Below are positions 13,570-27,452 of a DNA stretch of 64,000 nt, piece by piece. Position 1 is the stretch's first letter; each line of letters opens with the position of its first letter. Source of the stretch: Pseudorasbora parva (Eukaryota > Chordata > Actinopteri > Cypriniformes > Gobionidae); the NCBI RefSeq assembly GCF_024679245.1, contig NC_090182.1, forward strand, positions 31,413,047-31,477,046, given 5' to 3'. The notes below the pieces were generated by a model, which worked only from the letters and a program-made list of their open reading frames with translations, was not told where the DNA came from and ran no database searches. The position numbers were made by a program, and so were the translations under genes.

Positions 13570-13975
13570 ACTGTTTGTTAATAGGCCAGAGGAGAACTGG
13601 CACCCCGACTGAGTCTGGTTTCTCCCAAGGTTTATTTTTCTCCATCATGCCCTGATGGAGTTTTGGTTCCTTGCCACTGTTGCCTTTGGCTTGGCTTGCT
13701 CAAATGGGGACACTAAAATTATGATCCAAGTTACTCAACTAAATATACAAATAAAATGAATTAATTAGGTGTTATTTAATTCTATAAACTATAAAACTGA
13801 TCTGCCAACATTGTCGCTATATTATACATTAAAATAAGCTGATAACATCACTGTTTTCTCCAGTACGACTGTACAGCCAAATCAAATGTTGTTGCAATAT
13901 TGTCCTATTTAACACCGTGAAGCTGCTTTGAAACAATCGTCATTGTAAAAGCGCTATATAAATAAAGTTGAATAA
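13570..13975 (+). repeat. LINE 3'-end-like repeat (L2-type tail)
   Basis: Non-coding repeat ending in GTGAAGCTGCTTTGAAACAA and then CGCTATATAAATAAAGTTGA. This is the tail form typical of fish L2-like LINEs and the short elements that borrow their 3' ends. No reverse transcriptase sequence is attached, so it is either a severely 5'-truncated LINE or a SINE-like derivative. The AATTG-type end at 13969 marks the 3' terminus. Confidence 0.6.
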
Positions 13976-13984
13976 TTGGTTGAT

Positions 13985-14560
13985 AAGTGTTCAAAAATGT
14001 GGGGTCAGATAATATTTTTTAACGTAATAAAATTGTTTAAAAAAATTAAATAAGTGTTGTTCTTAACCTTTTTAACTTTCTATTCATCAAAAAATCCTGA
14101 AAAAAAAAATATTATCACACAAACATTTTAAGCAGCACAACCGTTTTCAGCATTGACAATGATAATAACAAGAAATGTCAAAATGTTGGTAAAATCGCCT
14201 TTAAAGTTGTCCAAATTAAGTAATTAGCAATGTATATTACTACTAATAATACATTTTGGATATATTTATGGTAGAAAATTTATAAAATATTTTCATGGGA
14301 CATGATCTTTACTTAATACCCTAATGATTTTGGAATAAAAGAAAAATACGAAATTTTGACCCATACAATGTGTTGTTGGCTATTGCCACAAATGTACCCA
14401 TACTATTTATGACTGGTTTTGTGGTGCAGGGTTACATATTAGAATGATTTCTGAAGGATTATGTGACACTGAAAACAGTAGTGATGTTGAAAATTCAGCT
14501 TTGCCATCCAAACTACTTCACTGTTCCGTTTTAAACACAATAAAAATACACCTGAACTTT
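13985..14560 (+). repeat. Interspersed repeat, 'gatttctgaaggatcatgtg' family, decayed
   Basis: Contains the blocks AACTTTCTATTCATCAAA (about 14078), TTAAGCAGCACAACCGTTTT (about 14128) and GATTTCTGAAGGATTATGTG (about 14446). Related blocks occur at 16135-17125, 22927-23110 and 48550-48785, so this is a dispersed family with at least four copies here. I recognise it as abundant in cyprinid DNA but cannot assign a class. Confidence 0.55.
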
Positions 14561-15162
14561 AAAAACAGCTCGGCTCTTGTGTTTTAAGTGGCCACTCACT
14601 AATGCAAAGTGCTTCGGCGACACCATAATGCATTGCCACCGAGTTGTCGCCTCATTGGTTCGGTCATTTGAGAAGCACCTACACCTGTACTGAGGCAGTG
14701 AGTGCAGATGTTCCTCTATGGTAGATTAGGCATATGTCACCCATAACCTGAGGAAGAGGCCATCCCTCTGGTTTAAGGCTCGAGGAGTCCACTTTAGAAC
14801 GAGAGGCAGACAAAGACACAGAGGGCCCTTGCCCGAGGGCTGCCGGTTCCAAGTGGCTAGCTGCAATGTAAAGATATCTTGTCTTCATTTGTAATGGAAA
14901 GCCACCAACACACACCTACACCCAGCCTCCGCCTCTAAACACACATGCATGCATACATCCTCGTTTGTATCTTTGTGAAGACTTTTTCGTGTGTGACCGT
15001 AGGACAATCCTCAATGTCATGATAATATGTGTTCGGGTCCAAAAGTTGAGGTGATCCAAAGCATCTTGAGCTTCAGTGGAAGCAAGAACATGATCATCTG
15101 TATGAAAGAGTGGTTACAAATGTTTGATGAGTAAAATAGTGTGGATTCTAAAATATCTTCAT
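14561..15162. other. Intergenic, repeat-free
   Basis: Balanced base composition between about 14580 and 14920 with no repeat or coding signature. It is a candidate non-coding functional stretch, without direct support. Nothing else seen. Confidence 0.35.
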
Positions 15163-15166
15163 TTAA

Positions 15167-16076
15167 AGGGTTCGTTCACCAAAAAATAAAAATTCGGTCA
15201 TTAATTACTCACCCTCATGCCGTTTCAGAACCGTAAGATCTTCGCTCCTCTTTGGAACACAAATTAAGATATTTTTGTTGAAATCCGATGGCTCAGAAAA
15301 GCCTCCACATTTTCTCTCTCAAGACCAATAAACGGTACTAAAGACATTGTTAAAAAAGTTCATCTCACTACTGTGGTTCTACACATTTTTTTGAAGTGAC
15401 AAGAATAGTTTTTATGCGCTATATAACAACTTATATATTGATGGCTGATTTTAAAACACTGCTTCATGAAGCTTTATGAATCAGCATATCGATTCATGAT
15501 TCGCAGAGACGGATCTCACGAAAATGCGTATAAATAGTACGAGTTTGCAATCTCGTGGAATGTATACACCAAAATGAGTTTTGGCGTGCTTATGGTACGC
15601 GTTTTTTCGCGTGCATATGATACGCACTTTATGGCGTATTATACATACGAACCCCCCACCCCACCACCCTAAACCTACCCAAGAGCGTGTAATATGCACG
15701 CCATAAAGTGCGTCTCATATGCATGCGAAAAACTCATTTTGGCGTATACATTCCACGAGATTGCAAACTCGTACTATTTATACGCATGACCATGAGATCG
15801 TGTTGGATTCGCATCACGTGTCAAACCGTTAAACTGCAGAAATCATGTGACTTTGGCGGTCCAAAAATGCTGATTTGATACATGTGGTTTAGTGCCTTTT
15901 ATGGGTCTTGAGAGAGGAAATGTCATTGCTGCCAAGGGAGGCCTTTCTGAGCCATCAGATTTCAACAAAAATATCTTAATTTGTCTTCTGAAGTTGAATG
16001 GAGGTCTTACGGTTCTAGAATGGCATGAGAGTGAGTAACTAATGACAGAATGAACATTTTTGAGTGAACTAAACCT
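15167..16076. mobile_element. TTAA-flanked foldback transposon (nested host)
   Basis: The termini AGGGTTCGTTCACC and (inverted) AGGTTTAGTTCACTC lie exactly between TTAA at 15163-15166 and TTAA at 16077-16080. The arms pair over more than 150 bp (for example ATCTTAATTTG near 15265 and 15970). No transposase. TTAA duplications are characteristic of piggyBac and Kolobok DNA transposons. The AGG terminus is unlike the CCC start of piggyBac, so Kolobok-like is the better guess. A second foldback is inserted at 15506-15805. Confidence 0.75.
15506..15805. mobile_element. Nested foldback element with 8-bp target duplication
   Basis: The 300-bp element is flanked by direct GATTCGCA copies at 15498-15505 and 15806-15813. 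Inner arms are long near-perfect inverted repeats (TAGTACGAGTTTGCAATCTC near 15537, mirrored near 15770). The centre carries the reverse complement of GGGTAGGTTTAGGG. Its right terminus (inverted, CAACACGATCTCATGG) matches the left end of the copy at about 19267. An 8-bp duplication fits hAT-type integration. Non-coding. Confidence 0.8.
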
Positions 16077-16134
16077 TTAACAATATAACTTTTTTTTTTA
16101 AAGAAATTCATGAAATCCTAAAGCATTCTGATAA

Positions 16135-17125
16135 TTTCCAGGATTAAAGGGGAACACTTTTTTATTATTATTTTGCATGCAACTTTAACCTTTTTAAATG
16201 TTCAACATGTAACATGTTCATCGAGGCTGCAATTATTTGCATTAATTATATATACCTTTAAAAATGTAATTTATTCCTGTGATGGTAAAGTTGAGTTTTC
16301 AGCTGTCCTCAATGTCATATGATCCTTCAGAAATCATTTTCATGCGGATTTGTTAGAAAAACTGTAAAAACAAATTGAGCAGTTGAGCTGCTTAAAGGTG
16401 CACTATGCAACTTTCCGTCCACTGGAGGGCGCCTATTCAAAACAAATGCGCAGTTTGGTGACGCAAAGTTTGAGCGCAGCATCTTGGGACATGTGGTCTT
16501 CACCTCACAGCCGGTGGAAAATAGGACTCGGGCAGAAATCACGTTCATGCATGTGGTTATTAACGTTACCGTAGTGTAAGGCAGAGCAGGACCGAGTGTT
16601 GTGGACCTGAGCACAGCTGCTGGAGCGATTGTTAAACAAATACCCGCCTCGCGAACACCAGGACTTTTATTATGACGGGACAGGACACAGTCGCCGGGGC
16701 CTGCACTGATCCGCTCTTCCGGTTATGATTATGAGGTAATGCAGCTCTGTTTATCATATTAGATACATTTAAGTGTGTTGAAAATTATGTTATGACGTTA
16801 CTTCCTCAGACGCTGTGCTGAAACGTCCCGGTCCTTAATTAAAATAGCAATTTTCTCACAATTTACAAATAGTTGGAAACATTTGGGATATTAGGTACTC
16901 AACTGAACAAAATATAACACCGGCCTAGTGGTTTTTGGATATTTTACTGCAAAAATACTACATAGTGCACCTTTAATATTTTTTTGTGGAAAACAATGAA
17001 TATAAATACATTAAAAATAACAGCATTTATTTGAATTGGACATATTTTGTAACATAAATGTCTTTATTGTCACTTTTGATCAATTTAATGTATCTTTGCT
17101 GAATAAAAGTATACAATTCTTTCAA
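16135..17125. repeat. Interspersed repeat split by a TTAA foldback
   Basis: Decayed blocks related to the 13985-14560 family lie on both sides of an insertion at 16396-16972. Examples are CATATGATCCTTCAGAAATC (inverted block, about 16315) and the TCTTTATTGTCACTTTTGAT to TTTGCTGAATAAAAGT part near 17060-17110. No coding potential. Confidence 0.5.
16396..16972. mobile_element. TTAA-flanked foldback, AGGTGCACTATG termini
   Basis: Starts AGGTGCACTATGC just after TTAA (16392-16395) and ends CATAGTGCACCT just before TTAA (16973-16976). Its perfect terminal inverted repeat is about 12 bp, shorter than in its neighbours. The interior is GC-richer and non-coding. It belongs to the TTAA group of MITEs but not to the GTTCACC subfamily. 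Confidence 0.8.
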
Positions 17126-17129
17126 AAAA

Positions 17130-18052
17130 AAAAAGTATTTTGGTTAAGATTTTGAAAGGTAGTTTATGAATTTGCTCAATTATGCATTTCTTTATGCAGC
17201 CAACTTCACAACACTTGTGGTCTCATTTAGCTATCGGTCACATGATCTTATCATAATATGTCCTCTTGCCAATACACTAGCACTGTGCTTTTTAAATGGA
17301 TGCATCTCAAAGTGGCTTTAAAGTGGAGGGCAGCAGGTTACAAGTGCTGTAGACTGTTAAGTGCTGTCTGATTAGACTGGAGTGCCTAGGAGAGCAGAAC
17401 CGCCGATAGAGGAGGAGCCGCTCTCGCCAGTATCGCCACGCACTGTCACCTGCACCTCACCTGCCCCCTCAAGGGCAAGGAGGAACAACCTATGGCCCCC
17501 GGCCCACAGCGACAGGAAAGTGTCAATCAAAAGGGAAGCCATGCAGCTGCTTGAACGCAAACTATGATTCTAAATAGATGGCTTTTTCACCCCACTCCCA
17601 TTGGTGAGGCAGCTCCTCTGAGACTCCAGATAAAAATCAGGGAAATTCAATCCAAGCCACAGCTTTGGATAAACAGATGTGATTTTTCCCCTCTCAGTGC
17701 TACACAAGATAACCTCTTCCCCTGTCTTCCATCTCTCCATGACCCTGCACCTGCACCAACGCTATGCCACGGTAAGACTGATGTCTCACTCTGCTCTCTG
17801 GTGACCCGGAATTACAGATAACTATCCAATGAATCAATTTGGTGGCAACTGGCTATTTTGATCATATCACTTGTCAGTTTTGACTAATGCCATTTAGCAA
17901 GCACGTATATTTAACATTGGTAATTAAAATACCAGTTGGAAACAAATTTCAAAGTCTTAAGAACTTGACTTGTTTTTATTTATCCATTAGTTATCCATTA
18001 TCCTAATTTAAATATTAATTTAAGAGCATACTATGAACATGAAATCATGTAA
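17130..18052. other. Intergenic, no recognised gene
   Basis: The stretch 17260-17820 is GC-richer and repeat-free. Frames of 61-85 codons there have no family signature. Could contain conserved non-coding DNA; nothing directly supports a gene. Confidence 0.4.
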
Positions 18053-18081
18053 CGTGTGTGTGTGTGTGTGTGTGTGCGTGC

Positions 18082-18132
<51 letters not shown>
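18053..18132. repeat. (GT)n microsatellite, left of GT-flanked element
   Basis: GT dinucleotides with a GCGTGCGTGCGT interruption, ending directly at the GGGGCCTGGTAATCCC start of the next repeat. Confidence 0.95.
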
Positions 18133-19690
<1,558 letters not shown>

Positions 19691-22323
19691 ATATTGAACC
19701 TTTCGGCATTCACGGTTCAATACGCAGTGGGGAATTGCCTTTTTTCCGGTTTAGCATTTAATTAATTATTTCCATTTCTCTCTCCGTTTGAAATATATCT
19801 CTCAGTTTATTTCAGCTCTGTTTGAGTGTGCCTGTGAATCTGATATGAGCAAATATCCAATCATATGCACTAAAGTTAGGGGGAGTTAGGCGTTTTAAAG
19901 CCTTGCCTCATTCGCGTGCATGCACTGTTTTGTTAATAGAGATAATACAAGGGGTCCCAAGAGATGTTGAATATTGATGACCATATCCAAGAAGTTTCGT
20001 TTCAAAGCAGCCAATTAATGAAATCTAAAGACCTGATAGCTAATCAAATAAAAGTGGTGTCTAATTATACTGTACAAATCTGCTATCACCACATTCTTTT
20101 AGTAAGTAAAACTATTTATTGTCTATGACACCTTTTAAAAGTGCTTTACAGGAGACAAATACAGATGTATATAAACATTCACAATTATATCAAAAAATCT
20201 GTAAGTAAAAGCAGGAGTTGTTGGTATAAAACTATAAAAGGGATTTTGCTCCACTTCACGTCTCCTCTCAGAAGACCAATCGTTTTTTTTTTTACTGTCT
20301 GAGGGCATCAATGGGGCCAGGCTATGGGCTTTTTATGAGAACTCAATCAGGCCAGTGGAGGTCAAGCCCTCCTCCTTGTCTTCAACAATTACCATGAAAT
20401 TCTTAATGTCCACACAGCCGAGGGATCCCCAAAATTTAGAGTGTCATCCAGAGGGCGAGGACTCTGGCTGTGCGTCTCTCCGGCTCCCTCGCATCTCCTC
20501 CCATCATCCCCTGCCTTGGTGCGCAGAAGTTGAAGGTGCAGGCAGGCAACAACTGAACCCATGACCCCTGCAGACTGTGGAGAGGAGCAATTTCCAGGGC
20601 AATAAAAACAACCATGGCAACAGAGATGCTGTCTGTGACTCGTGGCCTTTAGGCAGCTATAACCTCTTGATATCAAAGGTTTTTGGTAACCAATTGAGCA
20701 TTTTTGGGCTATATAAAAACATTAAGTGCTTTTTGTATCAGAAAGGCCTGTGGTATAAGAACAAATATGCTGAAAACTTGTAACTCATGAAGTAAAATGT
20801 CACGAAAACAATTCATGTCTAGAAAACTGGAGTCTCTTGTATTTCCCCCCCAGCAATGACCCAACCGTCAGTTAAATAATGAAGCCCATTTTCTACCTTA
20901 TAAAATAAAGCTGAATCAACCCCATTCATTTGAGATGTGCGTCTGGTTTCTGCAATTTTTTTGTTTAAATACACCATGAAGAAAAGTATAAATCACACAT
21001 TTAAGTTGGCCTGCTACATGGCAAAACAATGCCTTGTGGAGAGGAGATGAAGAGGGTAACGCCATAATGTAAAATAGTTAAAAGCTTATTAGAGCCATTG
21101 AAAGGCAGCGTGATTTCCACTTTGTTTCGGAACACCCTGAGCTCTGCCTTTCAAGTGATTGTGAAGGGGGCAATTCAAATCTCTTTGGGTCCATATGAAT
21201 GAAGGCCTCTTAAAGCTCTTTTATAAGCCAGCAAATTCCCCACAGGCTATGCCCTTTAGCTCTATTACTGATTTACCAAAAGCATTCATCTCGAGCCTTC
21301 TGCTTCTCTTCTCCCATTGTTCTCTCAGGTCACCCCAGCACCTGACAACTCTAGCACCAGGCTTTCTTAGCTGCTTAAAACGTGCAGGCCAAAACAACTG
21401 CGAATATTGCTATATATCTTTGGACGCCTTTGCACCACTGCACATTTTACAACAGTTAAAAAGGAATGAGGACAGAGTTGGAGTGATTGATTTTGCTCAC
21501 CCACAGGGTATAACATTCAGTAATGTTAACATAAATGGCTGAATGAGGCGGACTCCTCTCTGGACAGAAAGGGGAGGCCTGATCCCTTTCTTTCTTTCTG
21601 CACAGAGAAAGAAGGGAAAAAATTCCAAGAGGGCCCATTGCCTCTATACTTAGATTAATTAGGCCCCCTTTAAGAGCCATTCAAGCCAGTTCTAAAATAG
21701 GGGTCCGAGTTACATTATGTAAAGTTTTCAGACTGATTTGCATTTGTTTGTGTGGCTGAGAGTTGTGTGGAGGAGCACTTGGAGAGAGACAGAGGGAAAT
21801 AAAAACAAAGAGAGGGGAAAATATTCTTTTAATGGCTTTACAATGTTCTATACTGTTTTCCTTGCTCACTGAAGTTAATGGTGCTTTGTATTGAAATCAG
21901 ACCTGAAAATTATACCTATTGTGTTGCACAGTAAAAAAGCATTCGGCTATAGTCTTTCACGATAAAGAAAGAAAACAATGTTATGGTTTACTGATATCTA
22001 AATGTGTTGCTTATCCCAAACTAATTTATTACAATTTTTTTTTAATCACAATATTTTGAAGTAAGTGTGACCTACAAGTGTGTCAGTACAGAGCTCCTTA
22101 CAAAATGCATATAATTCAAAAGCTAAAGTTTTTTATTCCCATCCAAAAAGAACGTTGAGTGAAGCAGTTGTTTTAATTGGCTAAAAGCATGATTTGGTTA
22201 TAACCAGAAAACTATCTTTTTGAATTAATTTTACTCTACATTCAAATACTTACACTAAGTAAGATTTTATATTTAAAAATCAATTAATACATTAAAAAAT
22301 GAATTACTTTTTTAAGCAAGGAC
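19691..22323. other. Intergenic with candidate non-coding islands
   Basis: No gene recognised. The stretches 20330-20690 and 21030-21870 are repeat-free, of balanced composition, and show no codon structure. They are the best non-coding candidates in this part of the window. The frame at 21195-21542 (115 codons) has no recognisable domain. Confidence 0.4.
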
Positions 22324-22327
22324 TTAA

Positions 22328-22922
22328 AGGGTTAGTTCACCCAAAAATGAAATTGATGTCATTAATGACTCACCCTAATGTCGTTTCACACCCGTAAGAC
22401 CACCGTTCATCTTCAGACACAGTTTAAGATATTTTATATTTAGTCCGACAGCATGTATGCACACTATACTGTCCATGTCCATCACCATATTGATTCATGA
22501 TTCGGATCACCAATGTCACGTGATTTCAGCAGTTTGGCAGTTTGACACACGATCCAAATCATGAATCAATACGCTGATTCACAACCGTTTGAATCTTTAT
22601 TTGTAGTTTGAAAACAAACTCGGAAAAGAAGACAATGCTAAATAAAGTCGTAGTTTTTGTTATTTTTGGACCAAACTGTATTTTCGATGTTTCAAGAGAT
22701 TCTAACTAACTAACTGATGTCACATATGGAATACTTTGATGATGTTTTTATTCCCTTTCTGGACATGGACAGTATAATGTGCATACACTGGCATACACTC
22801 TCGGACTAAATATAAAATATCTTAAACTGTGTTCCGATGATGAACGGAGGTCTAACGGGTGTGGAACGACCTTAGGGTGAGTCATTAATGACATCAATTT
22901 CATTTTTGGGTGAACTAACCCT
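22328..22922. mobile_element. TTAA-flanked foldback, GTTCACCC subfamily
   Basis: Flanked by TTAA at 22324-22327 and 22923-22926. Both ends start AGGGTTAGTTCACCCAAAAA and remain nearly identical inverted for about 130 bp, the highest arm identity of the TTAA group here, so it is probably relatively young. No coding capacity. Confidence 0.85.
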
Positions 22923-22926
22923 TTAA

Positions 22927-23110
22927 GGACTCAAGGACAGCAAGTGACAATAAAGATACTTATGTTACAAACAAAGTGCTAATTCAAATAAATGCTGTTC
23001 TTTTTAACTTTCTAATCATTAAATTCCAAAAACAATTTATACATATTATTTTACATATTAGACATTGATTTCTGAAGGATCATGTGACACTGAAGACTGG
23101 GGAAGACTAT
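22927..23110 (+). repeat. Fragment of the 'gatttctgaaggatcatgtg' repeat
   Basis: Contains ACAATAAAGATACTTATGTT, TTTAACTTTCTAATCATTAA and GATTTCTGAAGGATCATGTG blocks in the order seen at 13985-14560. It follows the TTAA foldback directly, so the foldback probably inserted into this repeat. Confidence 0.5.
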
Positions 23111-23149
23111 TCTACAGAAATAAATGACATTGATTTATACGTATATATA

Positions 23150-23490
23150 TAAAATCTCTTCATCACAGCACCTGTTAATGGGATATATTAGGCAGCATGT
23201 GAACATTTTGTCCTCAAAGTTGATGTGTTAGAAACAGGAAAAATGGGCAAGTGTAAGGATTTGAGCGAGTTTAACAAGGACCAAATTGTAAGGGCTAAAC
23301 AACTGGGTCATCTCCAAAACTGCATCTCTTGTGGGGTGCTCCCGGTCTGCAGTGGTCAGTATCTAGGAAAAATCAGAATTGGCGACAGGGTCATGGGCGG
23401 CCAAGGCTCATTGATGCACGTGGGGAGCAAAATATCCCACCCACGAGATAAGCAGAGTTATTCATTTCACCTGTTATGCCTGATCAGTAT
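23150..23490 (+). pseudogene. Internally deleted Tc1-like transposon fragment
   Basis: Reads MGKCKDLSEFNKDQIVRAKQ from 23246, then a helix-turn-helix-like part and GDRVMGGQGSLMHVGS. These resemble the N-terminal DNA-binding region of a common fish Tc1-like transposase. The catalytic part is missing: the sequence jumps to a terminal-repeat-like segment (TTTCACCTGTTATGCCTGAT, about 23466). A fragment from the opposite end of what looks like the same family lies at 46546-46690. Confidence 0.7.
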
Positions 23491-25857
23491 GTGTGTGTGC
23501 ATTTATAGACATTCTGACAACAATTGCGCAAAATGAACAATAAGTCTACAGCAGTTATTCAACATTTTATTTAAATTCCGACAAATGTTTATATTAACAA
23601 TATTTACAACCATTTACAACCAGGATTGCAGATGTAAAGAACAGAATAGATATAACAGTTATTCACTCATTTTGCATATCTGTGAGTGCACGAGATCCTC
23701 ATTGATGGAGAAGATTTCACTATTTGTCTGCTAACTCCCCTTTCTCCATGTCTGCGGGTACACAACTGGCACGTGAAGCGACATGGGATAAGCCGGGCGA
23801 CATGAAGAAGGGCCTCTCAGGCAGGAGAGGGGCAGCAGAGGGGCAGTACGCAGCTCAGTGGATGGGGGGTGATGCCTGGACCTAACAAAGCGCCAAGGCT
23901 GTGTGTTAGTAAGGGGATTGGGCTGCCAAGGCTGCTTAATACTGAGGAACGATTAAGAACACAAAAGAGCAGGATGAAGCAGTGTGAATAGGAACCGTGT
24001 GTCCCAGATCACATAAGGGTCTTAAAGCTGGGGGATGGATTAAGCTCTGAGTGAAAGTGTCTGGAACAGAGAATGAGAAGGCAGCTTCTTTTAATTGCAT
24101 TTTGTGTGGAGCTATTGGCATGCCAGGGATGAACCCAGACTGGGCAGTATCTCAAAACAAGGGTTAAATCAAAGGAGATGGAGCGCAACTTTTACTCTTC
24201 ACCTTTATTTTGAATGAACCACAAAGATGGATTTGGGTTGGCCTTTTAGATTTAGAAATAGCCAACTGTTGCACATTTGTTACTTCATGTAACGACTGAT
24301 GTGGGGAATCGGTGGCTGTTTGATTTGGCACATATAGAGAAGTGTGTAACACCTGCTTCTACCATGATCTTTCCTCCAACATCAGAGAAAAGAGAGAATT
24401 CACAACAGAGACACTCAGTATTTTATTTAAAGTTCTTTTTCAGGTAAAATTGCATGAGACTATAAGGGACATTTTTAGTTTCCATCAGATGTTTTTTCTA
24501 TTGACTTCACCATATTTTAATCAGAAAATTGTAATGAGTATCTCCTTACAAAGAACTTTATATTGAACGTCTCTTCAATCTGACGTTCTTTCTGAATCTG
24601 ATTTATGCAACTTCACATAATTTGAAGCCTATTTTAAATAAGGTAGTCCTTCCCTGTTTCAGGGAACCAGAATCTCTTTCTTACACTTAGATTTAGCTTT
24701 TATATCAAAAACAAGAGCTGAATCGTAAAGACATTCCAGACATAAGCTGACTTGATCTGATGTGTATTGTGAAAAAGCTATACAAACACATTTCAATTGA
24801 ATCTCCATGTTCCTTGACCTACAAGCTTGAAAATACAGATTCAATTCAATAACACTCTTTTTGTTGCTAGAAGGATCGAGAGGGACGACATAGTTGTACA
24901 AGGAAAAGTAAAACAAAGAGAGAATAGGCGCTGTGTATTACAGCCTCGCAAAACAAGGAGGTCGCCTTGTGGACATTAAATCTTTCTGCTGCTCTGCTTC
25001 TCTCATGTGTCCGATGACAACTCCCCTGGTTCACCTTTGTGCCGGGTCTTCACCCCGACCGCTCCTTGGGGAATGGCGGTCATGCGAGTCTGAACCCTGC
25101 TTCCCTCGGACGACAATGCAGAACGCCCTAGATCCCTCTCCATTTCCTTGAAGGGCTAAGCATGTCCACAGTGAGGTCAGAGGGGGCATCCCAAAGTGGA
25201 TAACAAAGCTTTGAAAAGCTTTGCCACTTGAAGATTGCCTGACAGAGCTACTGGCTCCCTTCCCCCTCGACTCAAAGTGTGGGCTGTCAGATTTGCCCAC
25301 CCTCAGATCAAGCCCTGGAGCTCTCTCTGTGGCCGTCAGTGATACAAAGGAAGCCCTCGCTGCAAAGAATGAACCCACTTGTCTATATACAGTACATGCT
25401 GTAACAACAGACATGGCAAGACTGATGAATGAACAAGTGTTCGCGCTCTTGTTATGGTAACATTTAGAGCAATGATGAACACTGGGGGTAATTGGTCTGT
25501 GGAAATGTACCAATAAACGAAAATTAGTTCAAAGTGTTTTCATTAGCTATATTATAATTTCATCAGATGCTTCTTTAATTTGAATGAGTCACTTTTCAGC
25601 ACTATTTAATATACCATAATAAATGATCACTGAAAAAAATCTATTTTTTTTTAGTGTAAATGCATTATAGTGACTAATAATCAAATCAGTTGTGTTTCTG
25701 GGTTTTGTTTGGAGAATGAAGACCACAGTGGAGCCTGAACAGTTTGCATAAAACTAATAAAAAAGTACTTAAAAAGGTCTGTCGTACTACAATGGTTTAT
25801 GGGACATGATATTACCCAATATTATTTAAAGTACTATGTAAATAACATGGTATATTC
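23491..25857. other. Intergenic with candidate non-coding islands
   Basis: Balanced composition at 23690-24340 and 24940-25480 and no recognised repeats. The 160-codon minus-strand frame at 25031-25513 lacks any domain, signal or codon pattern and is treated as chance. Confidence 0.4.
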
Positions 25858-26736
25858 AGTAGGGGAGACTAAGGTATAGTTGTAACAAGGGGAGAGTTGT
25901 AACATTACCAATTCCACAAATCACGGCTAAGATAGAAGTCATATGACAGTTTCAGTTTCCTCTGGCTTCCTTTACGATCCCACATGGAGGTTTCCCAGTC
26001 TTTGTTGCTATCTCTTCTGAAGCTACAGCAGAAAATCTAATTCTGAGGTAGACCTTATAATAAAATATTTTGTTTAGTACTTCTTCCAAGATAATGTTGT
26101 ATGAGTTATATCAGGTGAAAGTCTAGTAAAGAATGGTTTGTCATCCTCATGCTAATTTCAAAGCACCATGCTAACACAGCTAGCAATGGGTGACAGTGGT
26201 GAGGTAGTTTTTCACACGTCTATTAAAACAACCACCCGACTAACATAAAACTAAGAACATTTTTTGTGATTTGAATAATTCTACAGAATGCCAATATTTA
26301 TGTTTCTTTGCGCTCCCTCACACGCAAACACACATCCATATGAATGCACACGTACAGTCATTCACAAACGCACACAATATGCACATAAACTACCCCATAT
26401 TCACACATATTTTATTGTTGCAGCCATTCATTTAAAATAAATGTTGTTGTGGCTGTCATTTGGAGTACCCTTAGTTTGTGTGCATTTTGTCTACCTGTTA
26501 CAACTTACCCCAGTGGGTGTTACAACCTTCCCCGGTAGTGGGGTAGGTTGTAACAAAGGACCAATTTGTATTTGTCATCATCAAAGTCTGTGATATAGTT
26601 GGAGACAATTTAATTGTTGCCATTTAGTAGACAAATGTGGCTACTTTGCTTAAAAGTTTCAGACACGTAGCTAAAAAAAGGGTTGTTTTAGGAGCTGAAG
26701 AATAAAGTGTTACAAACATACCCGGCCTCCCCTACT
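25858..26736. mobile_element. Foldback repeat with AGTAGGGGAG termini
   Basis: The left end AGTAGGGGAGACTAAGGTAT is mirrored by a right end reading, inverted, AGTAGGGGAGGCCGGGTATG. The subterminal TTGTAACA motif recurs several times on both strands (about 25878, 25894, 26510 and 26550). No coding potential and no clear target duplication. A non-autonomous DNA element of unassigned superfamily. Confidence 0.65.
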
Positions 26737-27178
26737 ATGATAACCCAAAAAGTATTTGGATACTTATACCACACTTAAATATATATGAATATGTTTGCAT
26801 AAAAACAAGATATTAAGCTAAGTGACATTCATTTGAAGAAATTCAGCACAAACAGCACTTTTCAGTTAAACAAAAAGTTCACAAAGAACTTGCTTTTAGG
26901 TACAACTTCAACATATAATATAGATATGGTAAAATACTAGACATACTTTAAAAAAAATGAACTATCATAACACTTTTTGGTTGTTAAACATTAATGGATT
27001 ATGGATGAAGTACACCTGTGGTTACTCTTCTAAGATCAAAAAGAAAACAGATGCCATATCACTGACTAAAAATTTGCTTTAGACCAAACGGAAGTTACTT
27101 TTTGATAAAACCTCAGCATTTGTTTGCAGATGCCACTTAATCTTTTGTGTCTAAGGCAATGACATTCATGCATGCAAC
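26737..27178. other. Intergenic, nothing recognised
   Basis: AT-rich, without ORF, repeat terminus or motif that I can support. Confidence 0.5.
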
Positions 27179-27182
27179 TTAA

Positions 27183-27448
27183 AGGGAAAGTTCACCCAAA
27201 CATGAAAATGTGATGTTTATGTGCTTACCCCCAGGGCATCCAAGTTGTAGGTGTGTTTGTTTCTTCAGTAGAACACAAATTAAGATTTTTAACTCCAACC
27301 GTTGCTTGTATAATGCATGCCAATTGGGTCTAATTCAAATTTTTAATCTTAATTTGTGTTCTACTGAAGAAACAAACACACCTACATCTCGGTGCCCTGG
27401 GGGTAAGCAGATAAACATCTAATTTTCATTTTTGGGTGAACTATCCCT
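27183..27448. mobile_element. Short TTAA-flanked foldback (266 bp), GTTCACCC subfamily
   Basis: TTAA at 27179-27182 and 27449-27452. Ends AGGGAAAGTTCACCC and (inverted) AGGGATAGTTCACCC. Arms of about 120 bp pair nearly throughout (TTTGTTTCTTCAGTAGAACA near 27258 is mirrored near 27358), leaving a short loop. This is a compact, almost perfect hairpin MITE. Confidence 0.87.
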
Positions 27449-27452
27449 TTAA

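Noticed and set aside
25031..25513. 160-codon minus-strand frame
   Set aside because: No domain, no splice or promoter context and no repeat family; chance frame in a balanced-composition stretch.
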